DNA from: Chromatiaceae bacterium
Lineage (GTDB): Bacteria; Pseudomonadota; Gammaproteobacteria; Chromatiales; Chromatiaceae
NCBI GenBank assembly: GCA_016880695.1
Contig: JAEHCY010000115.1
Location: 1 to 8,718 of the forward strand
Direction of reading: 5' to 3'
DNA length: 8,718 nucleotides
The first letter of the stretch is position 1, and each line of letters begins with the position of its first letter. The notes beneath the pieces were generated by a model. That model searched no databases. It was not told the origin of the DNA and worked only from the letters and a program-made list of their open reading frames with translations. This document shows, piece after piece, positions 7,257 through 8,718 of this stretch. Made by a program: the position numbers and the translations under genes.

Positions 7257-8207
7257 TCAATTCCGCCCCGGTAGGGATGCCTGCACCCGCGCCTTCACCT
7301 GAAGCGCCACCTCCAGGGCCTTCAGACCCGCCTGACCATCCACCAGCGGCCGGCCACCACCGCGCACGCAGTCGACGAAGGCCGTGAGTTCCCGATCAAG
7401 CGGCTTTGCCGGCTCGATGTCCACCCGTTCACGGGCGATTACGGGACACCCCGCCGCGGCGTCCGCTACCGGATAGGCCAGATCAAGTGTCTGCTCGACG
7501 AAGTCCAGCGACAGATAACAGCGCTCCTGAAATACCCGGATGCGCCGTATCTTCTTGTCCGATACACGGCTGGCGATGACATTGGCGACGGTTCCGTTAG
7601 CAAATTCCAGGCGGGCGTTGGCAATGTCCAGATGGTCGGTGAGCACCGGGGTACCTACCGCGGCGATCTGGGAGATCTCCGAATCGACCAGTGCCAGGAT
7701 GATGTCAATATCGTGGATCATCAGGTCCGAGACCACATCCACATCGGTGGCCCGTTGCACGAAGGGCCCCATGCGGTGGGCCTCGATGAAGCGCGGACCG
7801 GATATTCGCTCGGCGAGGGCCATAACGCCAGCGTTGAAGCGCTCGAGGTGCCCAATCTGCAGCACAACGCCCGCTTGCCGCGCCAGCCGGACGATCTCGG
7901 TACCCTCCCCTACCGATGCCGCGATGGGCTTCTCCAGCAGGGTGTGAACGCCCCGCTCTAGGAACGGCCGGGCGACAACCAAATGGTCACTGGTTGGGAC
8001 CACGATGCTGACCGCGTCCACCCGGCCGAGGAGATCCTCGATCCGCGAGAATTGGGCGCAGCCCGCCTCGGCGGCAACCTCCGCGGCGCGCACCAAGTCG
8101 AGGTCCACGACACCGACCAGCTCAACCAGCGACATGCGGGAGTAGATCAGGGCATGGTAACGGCCCAGATAACCCGCTCCAACGACACCCACGCGAAGCG
8201 GTTGCAT
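7257..8207 (-). CDS. Gfo/Idh/MocA family NAD(P)-dependent oxidoreductase, GnnA-like
   Basis: This is a dehydrogenase of the glucose-fructose oxidoreductase/inositol dehydrogenase/MocA family, which usually act on sugars or nucleotide sugars. The 316-residue product starts with a Rossmann fold (GVVGAGYLGRYHA, residues 7-19), then the acidic beta-2 end VVDLD (33-37), the family EKP motif (92-94) and a C-terminal substrate domain with IGHLERFNAG (118-127) and DLMIHDIDIIL (161-171; D161 and H165 at the expected catalytic position). The HLERFN and MIHDID motifs resemble GnnA, which oxidises the 3-OH of UDP-GlcNAc before GnnB transaminates it for 3-amino lipid A. That assignment is from memory and unproven; WlbA-type enzymes are an alternative. 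The ATG at 8207 was chosen because the fold starts there, although its ribosome site is weak. An upstream ATG at 8246 adds 13 unlikely residues. The gene is convergent with pdxA across 43 bp. Confidence 0.88.
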   Translation of the reverse strand: MQPLRVGVVGAGYLGRYHALIYSRMSLVELVGVVDLDLVRAAEVAAEAGCAQFSRIEDLLGRVDAVSIVVPTSDHLVVARPFLERGVHTLLEKPIAASVGEGTEIVRLARQAGVVLQIGHLERFNAGVMALAERISGPRFIEAHRMGPFVQRATDVDVVSDLMIHDIDIILALVDSEISQIAAVGTPVLTDHLDIANARLEFANGTVANVIASRVSDKKIRRIRVFQERCYLSLDFVEQTLDLAYPVADAAAGCPVIARERVDIEPAKPLDRELTAFVDCVRGGGRPLVDGQAGLKALEVALQVKARVQASLPGRN

Positions 8208-8289
8208 TAGCCCAGCAACAGGGCTTGTTCGTCTAGGGAGGATCATCGAGCACGGCCGGGGGCCCTTCCGGCGGGCAAAATAGAAGATC

Positions 8290-8302
8290 GGGACGCCGTC
8301 CC
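8290..8302 (-). terminator. Weak hairpin, possible terminator of the small membrane-protein gene
   Basis: GGGAC-GCC-GTCCC forms a perfect 5-bp stem with a 3-nt loop, starting 9 bp beyond the stop of the 55-residue gene. Read on the minus strand it is followed by a T-rich tract (ATCTTCTATTTTG) rather than a clean U-run. The stem is short, so this may be chance or a weak terminator. Confidence 0.22.
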
Positions 8303-8311
8303 TTGAGTCCG

Positions 8312-8479
8312 TCAGCGACCGGAGGTGACGACGAAGATCTGCAGTCGCTCGGCCAGCGGAGGCATGCCCGATTCATAGGTACTGAGCTGATAGGCGATGC
8401 TCACCGAGACACCGACGACCACCGCTAGCACCAGCGCAGAAAAGAGATCCGGCTTTCGTCGGGGGCTTTTTCTGGACAT
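8312..8479 (-). CDS. Small single-pass membrane protein, function unknown
   Basis: I do not recognise this 55-residue product. It begins with a strongly basic segment (MSRKSPRRKPD), followed by one hydrophobic helix (about residues 12-33, LFSALVLAVVVGVSVSIAYQ) and a short tail (STYESGMPPLAERLQIFV) ending VTSGR. By the positive-inside rule the N-terminus should be cytoplasmic and the tail periplasmic. The frame stays open upstream past 8677, but that part reads as composition-driven sequence, so the ATG at 8479 just before the basic segment is preferred. Its Shine-Dalgarno is weak (GGG about 7 nt before). The gene lies 104 bp upstream of the oxidoreductase on the same strand and might be cotranscribed with it. 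It could be a real small gene or a chance ORF. The clean basic-then-hydrophobic pattern favours a real one. Confidence 0.5.
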   Translation of the reverse strand: MSRKSPRRKPDLFSALVLAVVVGVSVSIAYQLSTYESGMPPLAERLQIFVVTSGR

Positions 8480-8677
8480 GGACCAACCCGGGCTGAAAAT
8501 ACCAATGGGATCGTTATTGTTTCTACCTCGCCAGCATCCCGACGCTGCGGCCGGCGATGAGACCGGGCTGGCACACTGCAAACCGCCCTCAGGGGCATCG
8601 TCGCAGGCCCTGGTCGATGCCAGGACGCGGAGGATTTCCGGCCCAAAAAGACTACCACACTCTGGGACCGAGGGCAT

Positions 8678-8707
8678 GGCTTTTTCGTTCTCGGCCTTTT
8701 CGTTCTC
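8678..8707. repeat. Two-copy 15-bp tandem repeat
   Basis: The unit GGCTTTTTCGTTCTC (8678-8692) is repeated at 8693-8707 with one change (T8681 versus C8696). Because 15 is a multiple of 3, an overlapping frame would gain a repeated pentapeptide: ENEKA twice on the minus strand, or alternating Phe/Ser on the plus strand. It lies 11 bases from the window end, so its relation to the next gene cannot be seen. Confidence 0.6.
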
Positions 8708-8718
8708 GATGCCCCGCG

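Noticed and set aside
8480..8677. 66-codon N-terminal extension of the small membrane protein
   Set aside because: The added residues are Cys/Pro/Ser/Ala-rich with no pattern, while the ATG at 8479 gives a clean basic-then-hydrophobic protein.
8676..8718. Possible start of a plus-strand gene (MAFSFSAFSFSMPR) running off the window
   Set aside because: Only 14 codons are visible, the GAGGG before the ATG is too close to be a good Shine-Dalgarno, and the residues come from the tandem repeat.

Overview
The window reads as ordinary chromosomal DNA of a GC-rich gammaproteobacterium. The strongest sign is the order lptD-surA-pdxA with amgK divergent from lptD, an arrangement typical of that class. 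No mobile element, tRNA, rRNA, CRISPR array or phage gene was seen. The lineage within the class cannot be fixed from this window. A purple-sulfur or sulfur-oxidising type relative is only a guess.

Layout from left to right. Bases 1-1045 (+) hold the 3' four-fifths of purD (purine synthesis), cut by the window edge. Bases 1078-2070 (-) hold amgK, an anomeric amino-sugar kinase for cell-wall recycling, convergent with purD. Bases 2071-2398 are a divergent intergenic region with a weak sigma-E-like site, a GC-rich inverted repeat, and one 24-codon ORF of doubtful reality that has a good Shine-Dalgarno. Bases 2399-7213 (+) are a tight three-gene operon: lptD (outer-membrane LPS translocon), surA (periplasmic chaperone needed for LptD assembly) and pdxA (vitamin B6 synthesis). 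lptD and surA overlap or nearly abut, and surA and pdxA share a GTGA overlap, so translation is probably coupled. Bases 7257-8207 (-) encode a Gfo/Idh/MocA NAD-dependent sugar-type oxidoreductase, convergent with pdxA. It resembles the GnnA branch that makes 3-amino-GlcNAc for lipid A, but that function is unproven. Bases 8312-8479 (-) encode a 55-residue single-pass membrane protein of unknown function. Bases 8480-8718 hold no gene I can support, only a short tandem repeat at the right edge.

Most of the window concerns the cell envelope: recycling of MurNAc (amgK), delivery of LPS to the outer membrane (lptD, surA) and possibly lipid A sugar modification (the oxidoreductase). The points most worth a second look are a Lys-to-Asn change in the glycine-rich ATP loop of PurD, the absence of murU next to amgK and of rsmA/ksgA after pdxA, Pro/Ala-rich extensions at the mature N-termini of both LptD and SurA, and the GnnA-like enzyme. 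I found no convincing evidence of a wholly new biological system.
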